Of a stretch of DNA of 52,247 nt, positions 42,801 through 52,145 are shown piece after piece. Each line of letters starts with the position of its first letter. Within the stretch, counting starts at the first letter, position 1. This stretch comes from an uncultured Candidatus Melainabacteria bacterium. Lineage in GTDB: Bacteria > Cyanobacteriota > Vampirovibrionia > Gastranaerophilales > Gastranaerophilaceae. The stretch covers positions 1-52,247 of the forward strand of contig CAKUZL010000010.1 in NCBI GenBank assembly GCA_934718085.1, written 5' to 3'. The translations under genes and the position numbers were made by a program. The notes under the pieces were generated by a model. It was not told the origin of the DNA. It searched no databases and was given only the letters and a program-made list of their open reading frames with translations.

Positions 42801-43868
42801 ATGGGCAAAGGCAGGGTTGCGGTCGGTTTAAGCGGAGGCGTTGACAGTTCGGTGGCGGCGTTCTTGTTGAAGGAGCGCGGATTTGACGTCGTCGGTGTCA
42901 GTTTGAATTTGTTGAAGGACGGCAAATCGGATGTCGGGGAAAAAGCGGCAAAAGTTGCGAAAAAACTCGGGATAGAACATCATGTGCTTGATATTTCGGA
43001 TTTTTTCGAGCAAACCGTAATCAAAAATTTTAACGAGTCTTATTTGTGCGGAAAAACCCCGAACCCTTGTGTAATGTGCAATCGGCTCGTTAAGTGGGGA
43101 AAAATGTTCGATGTTGCGCGAGAAAATTTCGGCGCGGAATTTTTTGCGACCGGGCATTACGCCGATGTCCGTCGAAAAAACGGCAAAAGCCTTTTGTTCC
43201 CCGCAAAAGACACACACAAAGACCAACTCTATTTTTTGTTTAATATCCCTCAAAACCTCCTTGAAAAAACAATTTTCCCGCTTGCGGAGTTTTCCTCGAA
43301 AGCCGAAATTCGTGAAATTGCCGCGCAAAACGATTTGCCTTCGAAATCGGCGAAAGACAGTCAGGATATATGTTTTATCCAAAAACCGATGACGTTTTCG
43401 AAATATGCGGAGAGTGTTTTGAAACCCGAAGAGGGCGATTTTATAATGAATTCGACGGGAAAACGGGTCGGAAAGCATTTCGGCGCGGCAAGGTTTACCC
43501 CGGGGCAGCGAAAAGGGCTCGGAATAGCCTACAAAGAGCCGTTGTATGTCGTTCGGACGGATGTCGCGGAAAACAAAGTGTATATCGGAACGCGGGACGA
43601 ACTTTTTTACGACACCGTAATCGTAAATGACCTGAATATGCACGATTTGGAGGTCGGAGACGAGTTTTCGGCACTCGTAAAAATTCGTTACAATATGAGC
43701 GCCGTGCCCGCGAAAGTCCGTATTGACGGTGGTTTTGCGCGAATAACGTTCGAAACGCCCGTAAGTGCACCCGCAAAAGGTCAGGCGGCAGTGTTTTACG
43801 ACGAAAACGACGGTCATTTGACGGGCGGAGGGTTTATTTTCGGCGCGGAAAGAGGAGACGAACGATGA
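42801..43868 (+). CDS. mnmA: tRNA-specific 2-thiouridylase MnmA
   Basis: MnmA puts sulfur on C2 of wobble uridine 34 in tRNA-Lys, -Glu and -Gln. P-loop VGLSGGVDSSV (8-18). Active cysteines: Cys93 in NPCVMCN and Cys191 in SQDICFI. Also FFATGHYA, KDQLYFLF, FTPGQRKGLGIA and the C-terminal beta-barrel. The start is the ATG at 42801 with AAAGGCGG upstream; a GTG at 42786 would lack a site. Length 355 aa is typical. Its end overlaps the next gene by 4 nt (ATGA). Confidence 0.97.
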   Translation: MGKGRVAVGLSGGVDSSVAAFLLKERGFDVVGVSLNLLKDGKSDVGEKAAKVAKKLGIEHHVLDISDFFEQTVIKNFNESYLCGKTPNPCVMCNRLVKWGKMFDVARENFGAEFFATGHYADVRRKNGKSLLFPAKDTHKDQLYFLFNIPQNLLEKTIFPLAEFSSKAEIREIAAQNDLPSKSAKDSQDICFIQKPMTFSKYAESVLKPEEGDFIMNSTGKRVGKHFGAARFTPGQRKGLGIAYKEPLYVVRTDVAENKVYIGTRDELFYDTVIVNDLNMHDLEVGDEFSALVKIRYNMSAVPAKVRIDGGFARITFETPVSAPAKGQAAVFYDENDGHLTGGGFIFGAERGDER

Positions 43869-44770
43869 AAATTATTGCGGAAAATTTACATATAATTTCT
43901 CCGGTTGTCCGAAAAGCCGTTGAAGAAAAGGATTTCGGCTTTTTGAAGGGCTTTCTGAAAAAAATCGAAGCGACTTCGCCTGATTTTATCGATTTTAATG
44001 TCGGACCGGGGAAAGGCGCGCTTTCGGGGGCAATGCGGACTTTTTGCGCGGCATTCGACGGAAAAATCCCGATTTCGTTCGACAGTACTAATGCGGACGA
44101 AATTTTGTCGGGGCTCGAAGTCGTTAAAAATCCCGAAAAATGTATAATCAACTCGATTTCGGGCGATAAAGACAAAGCGAAAAAACTTCTCGAAGCTGCA
44201 AAAAAATACGACTGTTCGGTGATTGCGCTTGCAATGAGCGGAACGGGACTGCCTTCGACGGCGGAAGAAGCTGCGGACATTGCGTTTGAACTGAACGAGC
44301 TTGCGTCGGAATTCGAAGTCGAAAAATTGATTTTCGACCCGTCATTGTTGCCCTTGAAAGTCGCGGGGGATAAGGCTTTGCGAACTTTGGATTTAATCGG
44401 AATTTTTAAAGAAAGCCTTGAAAAACCTGTAGTGATAGGGCTTTCCAATGTTTCCAACGGCGCGGCGAAAGAACTCCGTCCGTTGATAAATCGGGTGTAT
44501 GCCGTGCTGGCGGCGGGTTCGGGGCTCGAATACGTAATCGCGGATACTTTCGATTTCGAACTTCGAAGAATTTTGACGATGCTCGAGACGAAAAATTTCG
44601 AAAAACCTGAGGACGAATTGTGGTTCAAGTTGGCGAAAATGCGTGAAAACCTTGAAGAATTCGACGATTTCGACTATGTTGCGAACACGTTCGAAGAACG
44701 CAGAATTTTGAAAATCGCGCAAATAATTTACGGCGAAAAAATATTTTCGGAAGCATTTATAAATTCGTGA
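43865..44770 (+). CDS. AcsE/MtrH-like methyltetrahydrofolate methyltransferase (pterin-binding barrel), 301 aa
   Basis: The sequence has the order of conserved elements of the methyltetrahydrofolate:corrinoid/Fe-S protein methyltransferase AcsE. These are IIAENLH at the start, DFNVGPG (43-49), SFDSTNADEI (71-80), the Asn of INSISG (Asn96), ALAMSGTGLPST, DPSLLPL, VIGLSNVSNGA and PLINR. All are pterin-binding residues of a TIM barrel. In acetogens the enzyme moves the methyl group from methyl-H4folate to a corrinoid protein; the same fold is the folate module of MetH. No corrinoid protein or other Wood-Ljungdahl gene is adjacent. It overlaps mnmA by 4 nt. Function in folate-dependent methyl transfer is likely; the acceptor is unknown. 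Confidence 0.82.
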   Translation: MKIIAENLHIISPVVRKAVEEKDFGFLKGFLKKIEATSPDFIDFNVGPGKGALSGAMRTFCAAFDGKIPISFDSTNADEILSGLEVVKNPEKCIINSISGDKDKAKKLLEAAKKYDCSVIALAMSGTGLPSTAEEAADIAFELNELASEFEVEKLIFDPSLLPLKVAGDKALRTLDLIGIFKESLEKPVVIGLSNVSNGAAKELRPLINRVYAVLAAGSGLEYVIADTFDFELRRILTMLETKNFEKPEDELWFKLAKMRENLEEFDDFDYVANTFEERRILKIAQIIYGEKIFSEAFINS

Positions 44771-44829
44771 TTGCTCAAAAGGTTTTTTTGTAATAAAATT
44801 CGGGCATAGCGTTACGAAAGGACGAAAAA

Positions 44830-47283
44830 ATGCTTATATCTTTGGAATGGCTTAACGAATTTGTTGATATGAAAGGGATTGCGCCCGAAGCAATCGCCGA
44901 AGCGCTTACGGTCAGCGGGCTTGAGGTGGAAACAATCGAGCATGTCGCGCCTAAGTTTACGAACATCATAACGGCGAAAATAAAGGAAATCAGGCAACAT
45001 CCGAACGCCGATAAGCTTCATTTGGTCGACATTGACAACGGAAACGGCGTGAAAACGGTGGTTTGCGGGGCTCAAAACATTGAAGTCGGGCAGATTATTC
45101 CTTACGCGTCGGTCGGTTCGAAAGTCTTTTCAAGGAAAACGGGCGAAATATTTGAGCTTACGCCCGCAACGATTCGCGGGGTCGTTTCGGAAGGCATGCT
45201 CTGTTCGCAGGACGAACTCGGACTCGAAGGCATGCAGGAAGAGGACGGAATACTTGTTCTCAACAGGATTTACGGCGATGACGTCAAACTCGGCGAGCCG
45301 CTCGAAAATATTTTGAACATCAAAGAAGACACGGTTTTTGACGTTGCACCGACCGCAAACAGGGGTGACGAAATGTCAGTAATCGGCGTGGCAAGAGAGT
45401 TGGCGTCGATTTTCTCGAAAGAATTGAAACTCCCCGCGGTGAACGAAAAAGACTCCGTAAAAGCCGATTTTACGGTGGAAATAAAGGATTCGGACGTTTG
45501 TCCGTATTATTCCGCGGCGATTTTGGAAAACATAAAAATAAAACCTTCGCCCGATTGGATGCGCAGAAGGCTCGAAGTTTCGGGTATTCGGGCGATTAAC
45601 AATGCCGTCGACATCACGAATTACGTGTTGCTCGAATTCGGACAACCTTTGCACGCGTTCGATAAGGACAAAATCAACGGATATTTGTGCGTAAGACGTG
45701 CCGAAAACGGCGAAAAACTCACCACTTTGGACGAAGTCGAACGAACCTGCACGACCGATACGGTTCTGATTTCGACAAAAGAAGGCGCAGTTTGCGCGGG
45801 CGGTGTTTTCGGCGGAATCAACAGCGGAATCGACGAAAATTCGAAAAACGTCGTTCTCGAAGGCGCGTATTTTACACCCTCGTTTAACCGTAAAAGCGCG
45901 CGCAGCATAGGTTACAGAAGCGAAGCCTCCGCAAGATACGAACGCGGCGTTGACCTCGAAAAGGTCAAAACGGCGTTGTTCAGGGCGGTTGAGCTTTTCG
46001 AAAAGTATGCGGACGCCGAATTTAAAGGCTTTACCCAAACAGGAAGCGATAAATTGCCCGAAAAAACTATAGATTTAAGATTTTCTCAAATTAAAAAAGT
46101 AACGGGAACCGAAGTGCCGAGGGAAAAAGTCGTCGATATCCTTGAAAAAGCAGGGTTTAAGCTTGTTTCCGAAAACGACGAAATTGCAACGTTTACGGTG
46201 CCCGGATTCAGAAGAAACGATGTTTTTGCGGAAGTCGACCTGATTGAGGAAATCATTCGGATTTACGGATACGACAAAATCCCCGCAACGCTTCCGAAAC
46301 GTACGCTTTCGCCCGTCGTGACTTTTGCGGAAAAAGTCAAAAAACACGTTTATGACGTTTTCACGGGTTGCGGATTCTTTGAAGCGATGACGTCTTCGAT
46401 TATCGGAGAACCTCTGTTGAAGCAGTTTTCGCTCGATTACGACAAAAATCTCGCCGTAAAGGTCAAAAACCCCCAAAGCGAAGAGCACACAATGCTTCGT
46501 CAAACTTTGGTCGCAAACCTTTTGGCATGCCTCAAAAACAATTGGGATAACGGTCAAAAATCGCTCAGACTGTTCGAAATCGGCAAAACTTATTATGCAA
46601 AAAACCCCGCAACGCGTGAAAACAGCGGCGTTGAGGAAATCGTCAGACTGTCGGGAATTATGACCGGCGAGGTAAATTCTTCGTTGTGGAAAAAATTCCC
46701 CGAAACCGATTTTTACACTTTGAAAGGTGTTTTGGACAATCTTTTCGACTTTTTGGGGCTCAAAAACAGGGTGAAACTCAATCGGTGCGAGGATGTTTCG
46801 TTCCTTCACCCCGGGAAGAGCGCAAGTGTGGTTCTTTTGGGCAAAGGCACCCCGACAATCGGCGTATTCGGACAGGTTCACCCGATTTTAACCGAGAAAA
46901 TGAAGATAAATCAGCCGGTGTTCATATTCGAGCTCGATTTGGACGCTGTAATTTCGGCGATTTCGCAATCGACGACGAAAATCAAAAAATTGCCGCAATT
47001 TCCCGAAATCCAACGCGATTTGGCGTTTATGACGGAAGAATCGGTTCCGTTCGAAAAAATCAATGCCGTCATCAAAAAATCGATTAATTCGAAATTGTAC
47101 AAATCTTCGGACATTTTCGATTTGTATAAGGGCGAACACGTCGAAAAAGGCTTCAAGAGCGTGGCTTTCAGGATAAAAATGCAGGACGCCGAAGCGACTT
47201 TGACGGACGAAATTATCGACGAACAAATGAAAAAGGTCGAAGAAGGCTTGAAAAAAGCGTTTCCGACGGTGAAGTTCAGGTAG
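44830..47283 (+). CDS. pheT: Phenylalanine-tRNA ligase beta subunit
   Basis: PheT is the tRNA-binding subunit of the alpha2-beta2 phenylalanyl-tRNA synthetase. In order: start MLISLEWLNEFVD; an EMAP-like tRNA-binding OB domain (about 40-150, HPNADKLHLVDID); the B3/B4 editing domain (SGIRAINNAVDITNYVLLEF, QPLHAFD); the B5 domain; the catalytic-like core; and a C-terminal anticodon-binding FDX-ACB domain (QFPEIQRDLAFM, DEIIDEQMKKVEEGLKK). The length of 817 aa is usual. GAAAGGAC precedes the ATG. pheS is not adjacent. nadD begins 5 nt after its stop. Confidence 0.98.
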   Translation: MLISLEWLNEFVDMKGIAPEAIAEALTVSGLEVETIEHVAPKFTNIITAKIKEIRQHPNADKLHLVDIDNGNGVKTVVCGAQNIEVGQIIPYASVGSKVFSRKTGEIFELTPATIRGVVSEGMLCSQDELGLEGMQEEDGILVLNRIYGDDVKLGEPLENILNIKEDTVFDVAPTANRGDEMSVIGVARELASIFSKELKLPAVNEKDSVKADFTVEIKDSDVCPYYSAAILENIKIKPSPDWMRRRLEVSGIRAINNAVDITNYVLLEFGQPLHAFDKDKINGYLCVRRAENGEKLTTLDEVERTCTTDTVLISTKEGAVCAGGVFGGINSGIDENSKNVVLEGAYFTPSFNRKSARSIGYRSEASARYERGVDLEKVKTALFRAVELFEKYADAEFKGFTQTGSDKLPEKTIDLRFSQIKKVTGTEVPREKVVDILEKAGFKLVSENDEIATFTVPGFRRNDVFAEVDLIEEIIRIYGYDKIPATLPKRTLSPVVTFAEKVKKHVYDVFTGCGFFEAMTSSIIGEPLLKQFSLDYDKNLAVKVKNPQSEEHTMLRQTLVANLLACLKNNWDNGQKSLRLFEIGKTYYAKNPATRENSGVEEIVRLSGIMTGEVNSSLWKKFPETDFYTLKGVLDNLFDFLGLKNRVKLNRCEDVSFLHPGKSASVVLLGKGTPTIGVFGQVHPILTEKMKINQPVFIFELDLDAVISAISQSTTKIKKLPQFPEIQRDLAFMTEESVPFEKINAVIKKSINSKLYKSSDIFDLYKGEHVEKGFKSVAFRIKMQDAEATLTDEIIDEQMKKVEEGLKKAFPTVKFR

Positions 47284-47287
47284 TTCG

Positions 47288-47881
47288 ATGAAGACCTGCT
47301 TTTTCTTCGGAACATTTAATCCTCCTCATCTCGGGCATTTGCATATTGCCGAAAAGGCGCGTGAATTGTGCGGTTGCTACGAAATAATTTTCGTTCCGGC
47401 GTACAAACCTCCGCACAAACTCGGAATTCACGTCGGAAAGGCTCGGTTGAAGATGGTCGAAATGACCGCGAAAAAGCTCGGAAATGCGCGGGTTTCGGAC
47501 ATCGAATTTTCGCGAGAGACGCCTTCTTATACTTATGTAACGATTTGTGAATTTTACAAAAAGTATAAGTTTGACGAGCTTCCGGGTTTTATAATCGGAG
47601 ACGACGCATTTTGCCGAATCGAGTCTTGGTACAAGGCGGATGAGTTGAAAAAACTGGTTAAATTCATTTTGTTCCCGCGAAACGACGGAAATGCGAACAA
47701 GGAAGAAATTTTGGCAGATTTGAGAAAAAAGGGTTATAATTTTGAGAGAATGAAAACCGAAACTTATGACGTGTCGTCTACGGAAATAAGGGCGGAAATC
47801 GCGAAAAAACGGTCATTGGCGGGGTTGGTTCTGCCCGAAACGGAAGAATTTATAAATGAAAACGGATTGTACGAAAATTAA
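47288..47881 (+). CDS. nadD: Nicotinate-nucleotide adenylyltransferase
   Basis: NadD makes nicotinate adenine dinucleotide from nicotinate mononucleotide and ATP in NAD synthesis. Motifs: FFGTFNPPHLGHLHIAE (nucleotidyltransferase HxGH region), FVPAYKPPHK, FSRETPSYTYVT, IIGDDAFCRIESWYKADEL, LFPRNDG and VSSTEIRAEI (SSTxIR). Length 197 aa is normal. It overlaps yqeK by 26 nt and follows pheT by 5 nt. Confidence 0.97.
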   Translation: MKTCFFFGTFNPPHLGHLHIAEKARELCGCYEIIFVPAYKPPHKLGIHVGKARLKMVEMTAKKLGNARVSDIEFSRETPSYTYVTICEFYKKYKFDELPGFIIGDDAFCRIESWYKADELKKLVKFILFPRNDGNANKEEILADLRKKGYNFERMKTETYDVSSTEIRAEIAKKRSLAGLVLPETEEFINENGLYEN

Positions 47882-48458
47882 TACGGACGCGGCGATAATT
47901 AAGCTGAAACAGGCACTTTCGGTGCAACGGTTCGCGCACTCGCTTGTTACTGCGGAAAAGGCGCAAAAAATTGCCGAAAAATACGGTTTAAACGGTGAAA
48001 AGGCTTATTTGGCGGGGCTTTTTCATGATTGCGCGAAATGTTTCGAGTACGAAAAGTTGCGCGCAATCGGAGAGAAGATGGGGCTTGAAGAGTCGGAACT
48101 CAATAATCGCAAGGTTTTACACGCCCCGGTCAGCGCGTACGTCGCAAAATACGAGTACGGAATCGACGACGAGGAAATATTTTCGGCGATAAGGTGGCAC
48201 ACCCTCGGAACGCTCGGTATGAGCGACTTTGACAAGGTTATTTTTTTGGCGGACAAAGTCGAACCGCTGACGCGTGAGAGTTCGCACATCGGGTTTATCG
48301 AAAAAAGTCTCGAAATTTCGCTAGACGAGGGCATGCTTCAGTCGTATCGTCAGACGATAGTCAGCCTTGCGGAGCGACGATTACCTGTATGTGTCCGTAC
48401 AATCGACGTTTACAACGATTTTCTGAGCAAATGCGACGCCCGAAAAGTTCACGCGTAA
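47856..48458 (+). CDS. yqeK: HD-domain diadenosine tetraphosphatase YqeK
   Basis: YqeK hydrolyses Ap4A symmetrically to ADP. HD motifs: RFAHSLVT, AGLFHDCAK (His-Asp), LHAPVSAYVA, AIRWHTLG and IFLADKVEP. The length of 200 aa is typical. nadD-yqeK is a common pair; the usual third gene rsfS is missing here and a small unrelated ORF follows. The 26-nt overlap with nadD implies coupling. Confidence 0.95.
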   Translation: MKTDCTKINTDAAIIKLKQALSVQRFAHSLVTAEKAQKIAEKYGLNGEKAYLAGLFHDCAKCFEYEKLRAIGEKMGLEESELNNRKVLHAPVSAYVAKYEYGIDDEEIFSAIRWHTLGTLGMSDFDKVIFLADKVEPLTRESSHIGFIEKSLEISLDEGMLQSYRQTIVSLAERRLPVCVRTIDVYNDFLSKCDARKVHA

Positions 48459-48479
48459 AATCCTCCGAACGGAGGTTTT
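48457..48479 (+). terminator. Weak terminator after yqeK
   Basis: CCTCC-GAAC-GGAGG is flanked by AAAA and TTTT. The short T-run suggests partial termination. It argues against a TTG start at 48478 for the next small gene. Confidence 0.5.
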
Positions 48480-48519
48480 GAAAACGCGAAAAGTCAATTA
48501 TTATAACCCCGAAGGTGTT

Positions 48520-48783
48520 ATGATGAAGAAAGAAGAGCTTTTCGAATATTCCGACTTGAGCAAATACGTTCCCGTGACAAAGGGCGTAAAGCGCGTTGTC
48601 ACGGACAATTACGCGACCGGCCCCGTGACGTCGACGTTCAGTCTGTACGACTACGATTATTCCGAAAGAATGCGACGCGAGCATGCCGCTTTAAAATCGG
48701 ACATTTTCGCCGTAAAACGAGCCGGAACGAAGATTTTATTGTTCTTTAATCTCTTAAAATTGATGCTCGGCAAAAAAATTTAA
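48520..48783 (+). CDS. Small hypothetical protein, 87 aa
   Basis: The start is one of two adjacent ATGs (48520, 48523) behind GAAGGTG. The N-terminal 60 residues are polar, with several Tyr (LFEYSDLSKYVPV, SLYDYDYSERMRRE). The last 20 (TKILLFFNLLKLMLGKKI) form a basic-flanked hydrophobic helix that could lie in or on the membrane. I recognise no family. It sits between yqeK and ftsZ in the same direction. Confidence 0.55.
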   Translation: MMKKEELFEYSDLSKYVPVTKGVKRVVTDNYATGPVTSTFSLYDYDYSERMRREHAALKSDIFAVKRAGTKILLFFNLLKLMLGKKI

Positions 48784-48873
48784 AAATTACATCCCCCTGA
48801 ATACGCGCCGTTCCGCCGATAAAATAAAGTTATATAACAATTCTTTAAAATTTTGCTTTTTTTACTTTACTGT

Positions 48874-48901
48874 TTGATTTTTTTAAAATATCATGTAAAG
48901 T
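48874..48901 (+). promoter_or_regulatory. Possible ftsZ promoter
   Basis: TTGATT (48874-48879) is 16 nt from TAAAGT (48896-48901), in a very A/T-rich stretch. GGGAGGACC precedes the ATG at 48943. Confidence 0.35.
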
Positions 48902-48942
48902 GAGTACAAGAAAAGAATAAAATACTATCGGGAGGACCGCGA

Positions 48943-50127
48943 ATGTATGAAGATGTAGCAGGACTTGCTCCGGCGAAAATAAAAGTTATAGGTGTAGGCG
49001 GCGGTGGCGGAAATGCCGTCAACAGAATGATAAATTCGGGCATGCAGGGTGTCGACTTTTGGTTGATGAACACCGATTTGCAGGCTCTGAACATGTCTTC
49101 CGCATCCAATAAAATTCAGCTCGGTGCCAATTCGACCCACGGTTTGGGTGCGGGCGGAAACCCGGCTGTCGGCGAAAATGCCGCGGAAGAAACCAAAGAC
49201 GAAATCGCTAAAGCCCTCGAAGGCTCGAATATGGTGTTCATCACCGCGGGCATGGGCGGCGGAAGCGGCACGGGAGCTTCCCCGATTATTGCCAAAACCG
49301 CTAAAGAAATGGGTGCTTTGACCATTGCCGTCGTAACGAAGCCTTTCGGTTTCGAAGGCAAAAAGAGAATGAATTTTGCCGTTCAAGGTTTGGAAAAACT
49401 TAAAGAAGAAGTCGATGCGCTTATCGTAATCCCCAACGACAAATTGCTCGAAGTCGTCGATAAAAGAACCACCATCCGCGACGCTTTCGGAATCGTTGAC
49501 GAAGTCCTTTCGCGAGGCGTTCAGGGTATTTCCGACATTATTACGGTTCCCGGTCTCATAAACGTCGACTTTGCGGACGTTAAAGCCGTTATGACCAACT
49601 CGGGCTCGGCTTTGATGGGTATCGGCGTTGCGGGCGGAGAAGGCAGAGCCATAGAAGCTGCCGAATCGGCAATCAATTCACCGTTGCTCGAATCCTCGAT
49701 AAAAGGCGCGTCCGGCGTAATCGTAAACGTCACCGGCGGACCCGACATGACGTTGTTCGAAGCAAGCGAAGCCGCAAATATCATTCACAGAGAAGTCGCG
49801 GAAGACGCTAACGTCATTTTCGGTGCGGTAATCGACGAAAAAATCAATTCGAACGAACTTCAAATTACCGTTATCGCAACCGGTTTTGATTTGAAGCCCA
49901 ATGCAAACGCAAATGACACTTTAACACCCCTTAACGCGGTGAAAATGTTTGCCGGTCAACCGACGAGTCAACACAGACAAGCACCCGAGAGAAATATTTC
50001 CGTTCAGCCCAAGGTTCAGCCTCAACCGCAGGTAAGAACTCAAACTGAACGTTCGGCAGCTCCGACTCCTCATCCGGGAGCGGGAAATATAGACATCCCG
50101 ACGTTTTTGCAAAATCCGCAAAAATAA
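48943..50127 (+). CDS. ftsZ: Cell division protein FtsZ
   Basis: FtsZ is the tubulin-like GTPase that forms the division ring. Seen: the N-terminal nucleotide site IKVIGVGGGGGNAVNRM, NTDLQAL, the tubulin signature GMGGGSGTGAS, VTKPFGFEGKKRM, the T7 synergy loop INVDFADVKAVM and GVIVNVTGGPDMTLFEA. The C-terminal linker (about 325-380) is Gln/Pro-rich. The protein ends GNIDIPTFLQNPQK; a DIPxFLQ tail is typical of cyanobacterial FtsZ rather than the DIPAFLRK of many others, and supports the placement. ftsA/ftsQ are not present upstream. Confidence 0.98.
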   Translation: MYEDVAGLAPAKIKVIGVGGGGGNAVNRMINSGMQGVDFWLMNTDLQALNMSSASNKIQLGANSTHGLGAGGNPAVGENAAEETKDEIAKALEGSNMVFITAGMGGGSGTGASPIIAKTAKEMGALTIAVVTKPFGFEGKKRMNFAVQGLEKLKEEVDALIVIPNDKLLEVVDKRTTIRDAFGIVDEVLSRGVQGISDIITVPGLINVDFADVKAVMTNSGSALMGIGVAGGEGRAIEAAESAINSPLLESSIKGASGVIVNVTGGPDMTLFEASEAANIIHREVAEDANVIFGAVIDEKINSNELQITVIATGFDLKPNANANDTLTPLNAVKMFAGQPTSQHRQAPERNISVQPKVQPQPQVRTQTERSAAPTPHPGAGNIDIPTFLQNPQK

Positions 50128-50149
50128 TTCGATAATATCTTAAAACACG

Positions 50150-50175
50150 AAAAGCTTCCTCCGGGGGCTTTTTGC
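50150..50175 (+). terminator. Terminator of ftsZ
   Basis: AAAAGCTTCC-TCC-GGGGGCTTTT forms a stem with G-T pairs, about 23 nt after the stop. Its sequence and flank resemble the ahcY terminator. Confidence 0.8.
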
Positions 50176-50269
50176 GTTTTAACCCGTCAAATCCGCAGCC
50201 GTTATCGCGTGAAGGGCAGTTTTTTGCTTGCCGTAGTCGCCGAAAGTCGAATTTTGTCATTGCGAAAAT

Positions 50270-50672
50270 GCGAAATCACCGCAGGTACCCGAGGTTTTAT
50301 CCCGGCAAATCACGAAATCGGGCATGTTACGTGCAAGCGAAGCCGTGCGTCTCGGCGAAAACCTTGACTAATGTATGTACCGGGGTTTCTACCCCAACGA
50401 TTTTTTCGAAAAGGATAAAAATCTTTCGTCCGGCAATCAACAATCGCGCAAAATAAAGCCCTTCGGGCTTTTTCGGATTTTGAAGGTTACGGCATTATTT
50501 CGGGCGGCTTTAAGGTCGGGTTTTGCCTGACAAATTGTGAAACTCGGCATGTTTCGGGCAAAAGTTAAAAATTTCGCAGCCGAATTTTCGAACATAGCTC
50601 AAACGGGCGGCGACCCGGCGGATGGCGCGAACTTTCGGACGTTCGATAATTTAAACGAACGAAAGGAGAAAA
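50270..50672. repeat. Intergenic repeat units
   Basis: A degenerate 90-bp family unit is at about 50281-50370 (GCAGGTACCCGAGGTTTTAT, CATGTTACGTGCAAGCGAAG). A second GTATGTACCGGGGTTTCTACC begins near 50374. A hairpin AAAGCCCTTCGGGCTTTTTCGG lies at about 50456-50477. No gene is seen. Confidence 0.7.
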
Positions 50673-50673
50673 A

Positions 50674-51225
50674 ATGTCCGAATACAGTATAAAACTTGTC
50701 CAAAATGCGGGTGTGGATACGGATACGCTCGTGAAACTGCTGATTTCGAACGCCGCGTCCGAACTGTCGACGTACTATCATTACGGCATTTTGCAGGCAA
50801 ATTTGAACGGGCTTGAGGGAGCCGGGCTGAAGGAAATCGTCGAAACGGCGAAAATCGAAGACAGAATTCACTATGAAGCCCTGGTAGTGCGGATTTACGA
50901 GCTCGGAGGCACGCTTCCGGAAACTTTGAACGATTTTTACAATCAAGCGTCATGCCCGCCCGCGTTTTTGCCCTGCGATAAGACCGATATTAAAGAAACC
51001 GTGCGGGTTTTGCGTGATGCGGAGCGTTGTGCGATGGCGGGGTACCAAAAAATTTGCAAAATGACGTTTGATAAAGATTATCGGACGTATGACCTTGCTC
51101 TGGCGATTTTGCACGAGGAAACCGAGCACGAATGCCAATTTTCGGAAATTCTCGGTGAGAGCGCGGACTTGAGGGCGGTTCGGAAAGGTGCGCCTTCGCC
51201 TTTTGTTTCAAGGTTTTTGCGATAA
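50674..51225 (+). CDS. Dps-like ferritin-fold protein (DPSL type), 183 aa
   Basis: It is a four-helix ferritin-like protein close in pattern to DPSL proteins, which use H2O2 to oxidise iron and protect against oxidative stress. Ligand-type residues: Glu30 in AASELSTYYHY, Glu62 and His66 in IEDRIHYEAL, Glu117 in DAERCA, and Glu148/Glu149 and His152 in ILHEETEHE. Cysteines typical of the group are Cys94 (SCPPAFLP), Cys119 and Cys128. AAAGGAG precedes the ATG. It is monocistronic with its own terminator, and would suit an anaerobe meeting oxygen. Alternative: a bacterioferritin-like protein. Confidence 0.88.
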   Translation: MSEYSIKLVQNAGVDTDTLVKLLISNAASELSTYYHYGILQANLNGLEGAGLKEIVETAKIEDRIHYEALVVRIYELGGTLPETLNDFYNQASCPPAFLPCDKTDIKETVRVLRDAERCAMAGYQKICKMTFDKDYRTYDLALAILHEETEHECQFSEILGESADLRAVRKGAPSPFVSRFLR

Positions 51226-51236
51226 TTGTCAATCGA

Positions 51237-51265
51237 AAATCCGTCGTTGAACGGCGGATTTTTTG
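51237..51265 (+). terminator. Terminator of the Dps-like gene
   Basis: AATCCGTCG/CGGCGGATT arms are followed by TTTTTT, 12 nt after the stop codon. Confidence 0.85.
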
Positions 51266-51359
51266 TTTTCCGTGTTTGATTTTTGATATGTCGAAATCGT
51301 GCAAAGTCGGTTTTTCTTCCTTGCACAAGAGGCGATAAATTTGAATGCATCCCGCAAGC

Positions 51360-52145
51360 ATTGTAGGTTAGTGCAGCATTGCAGGTGCCGGGGGGTTCTG
51401 ACTCAATGTTCCGTTCAACTCGGTATGGCGGCGCGCAAACGAAGCCGTGCGTTACGGTAAAAACCTGAAATCACCGTAGGTACCGGGGTTTCTACCCGGG
51501 CGAATCGTGAAACTCGGCATGTTCCGAGAGTTTAAACCTTTCAAAAAATACAGGAATTTTTCAAATGTAGGTTGGGGTTTCCACCCCGACAGTTCTTGCG
51601 GGTCGGATAATAATCTTAAATAATGTAGTTTTTTCTCAAAGGACAAAAAGCCCGAAGAGCTTTGTTTTGCGTAAATATTAAATGATTAACGAAAGATTTT
51701 TGCTTTTCCCGAAAAAATTGTTGGGGTGGAAACCCCAACCTACAATGCTTCGCCCGAAAAAAGTAATGTAAGTACCGGGGTTCACCCCGGCGAATTGTTC
51801 GTCTCGGCAAGTTTTCCGGAAACGAAGCCTCTCGTTTTGGTAAAAACCTTGAAACCCCGACTTAGCGACACTTTGCGTTTGGACGAGCGTGAGGTTGTTT
51901 AGCCGTTCCACGTTACCGGAAGCGAAGTTTGAACGCTTAGTGTCGCTCTTGACAGCGTATTTTTTTCTTTTTTGGTTCGTTTGTTCTTTTTTTTTCGCCA
52001 AAAAAAGAACAAATGAACAAAGAATTTTTTTCATGTATATCTTTCAAAGTAAGCAGAGAAGAAATATTCTGTTTTTCAAGTTTGCACGTATCATGCCGAG
52101 TTTCCGGATTTGTTGGGGTGGAAACCCCAACTACGGTATTCGAGA
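51360..52145. repeat. Terminal intergenic repeat cluster
   Basis: GTAGG-type units start at about 51363, 51476, 51566 and 51769; inverted units end at about 51742 and 52133. The run 51960-52130 is a module B right half with the GTTCTTTTTTTTTCGCC/AAAAAAAGAAC hairpin. An additional inverted repeat AGCGACAC...GTGTCGCT spans about 51864-51946. I see no gene between 51226 and the window end. Confidence 0.75.
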
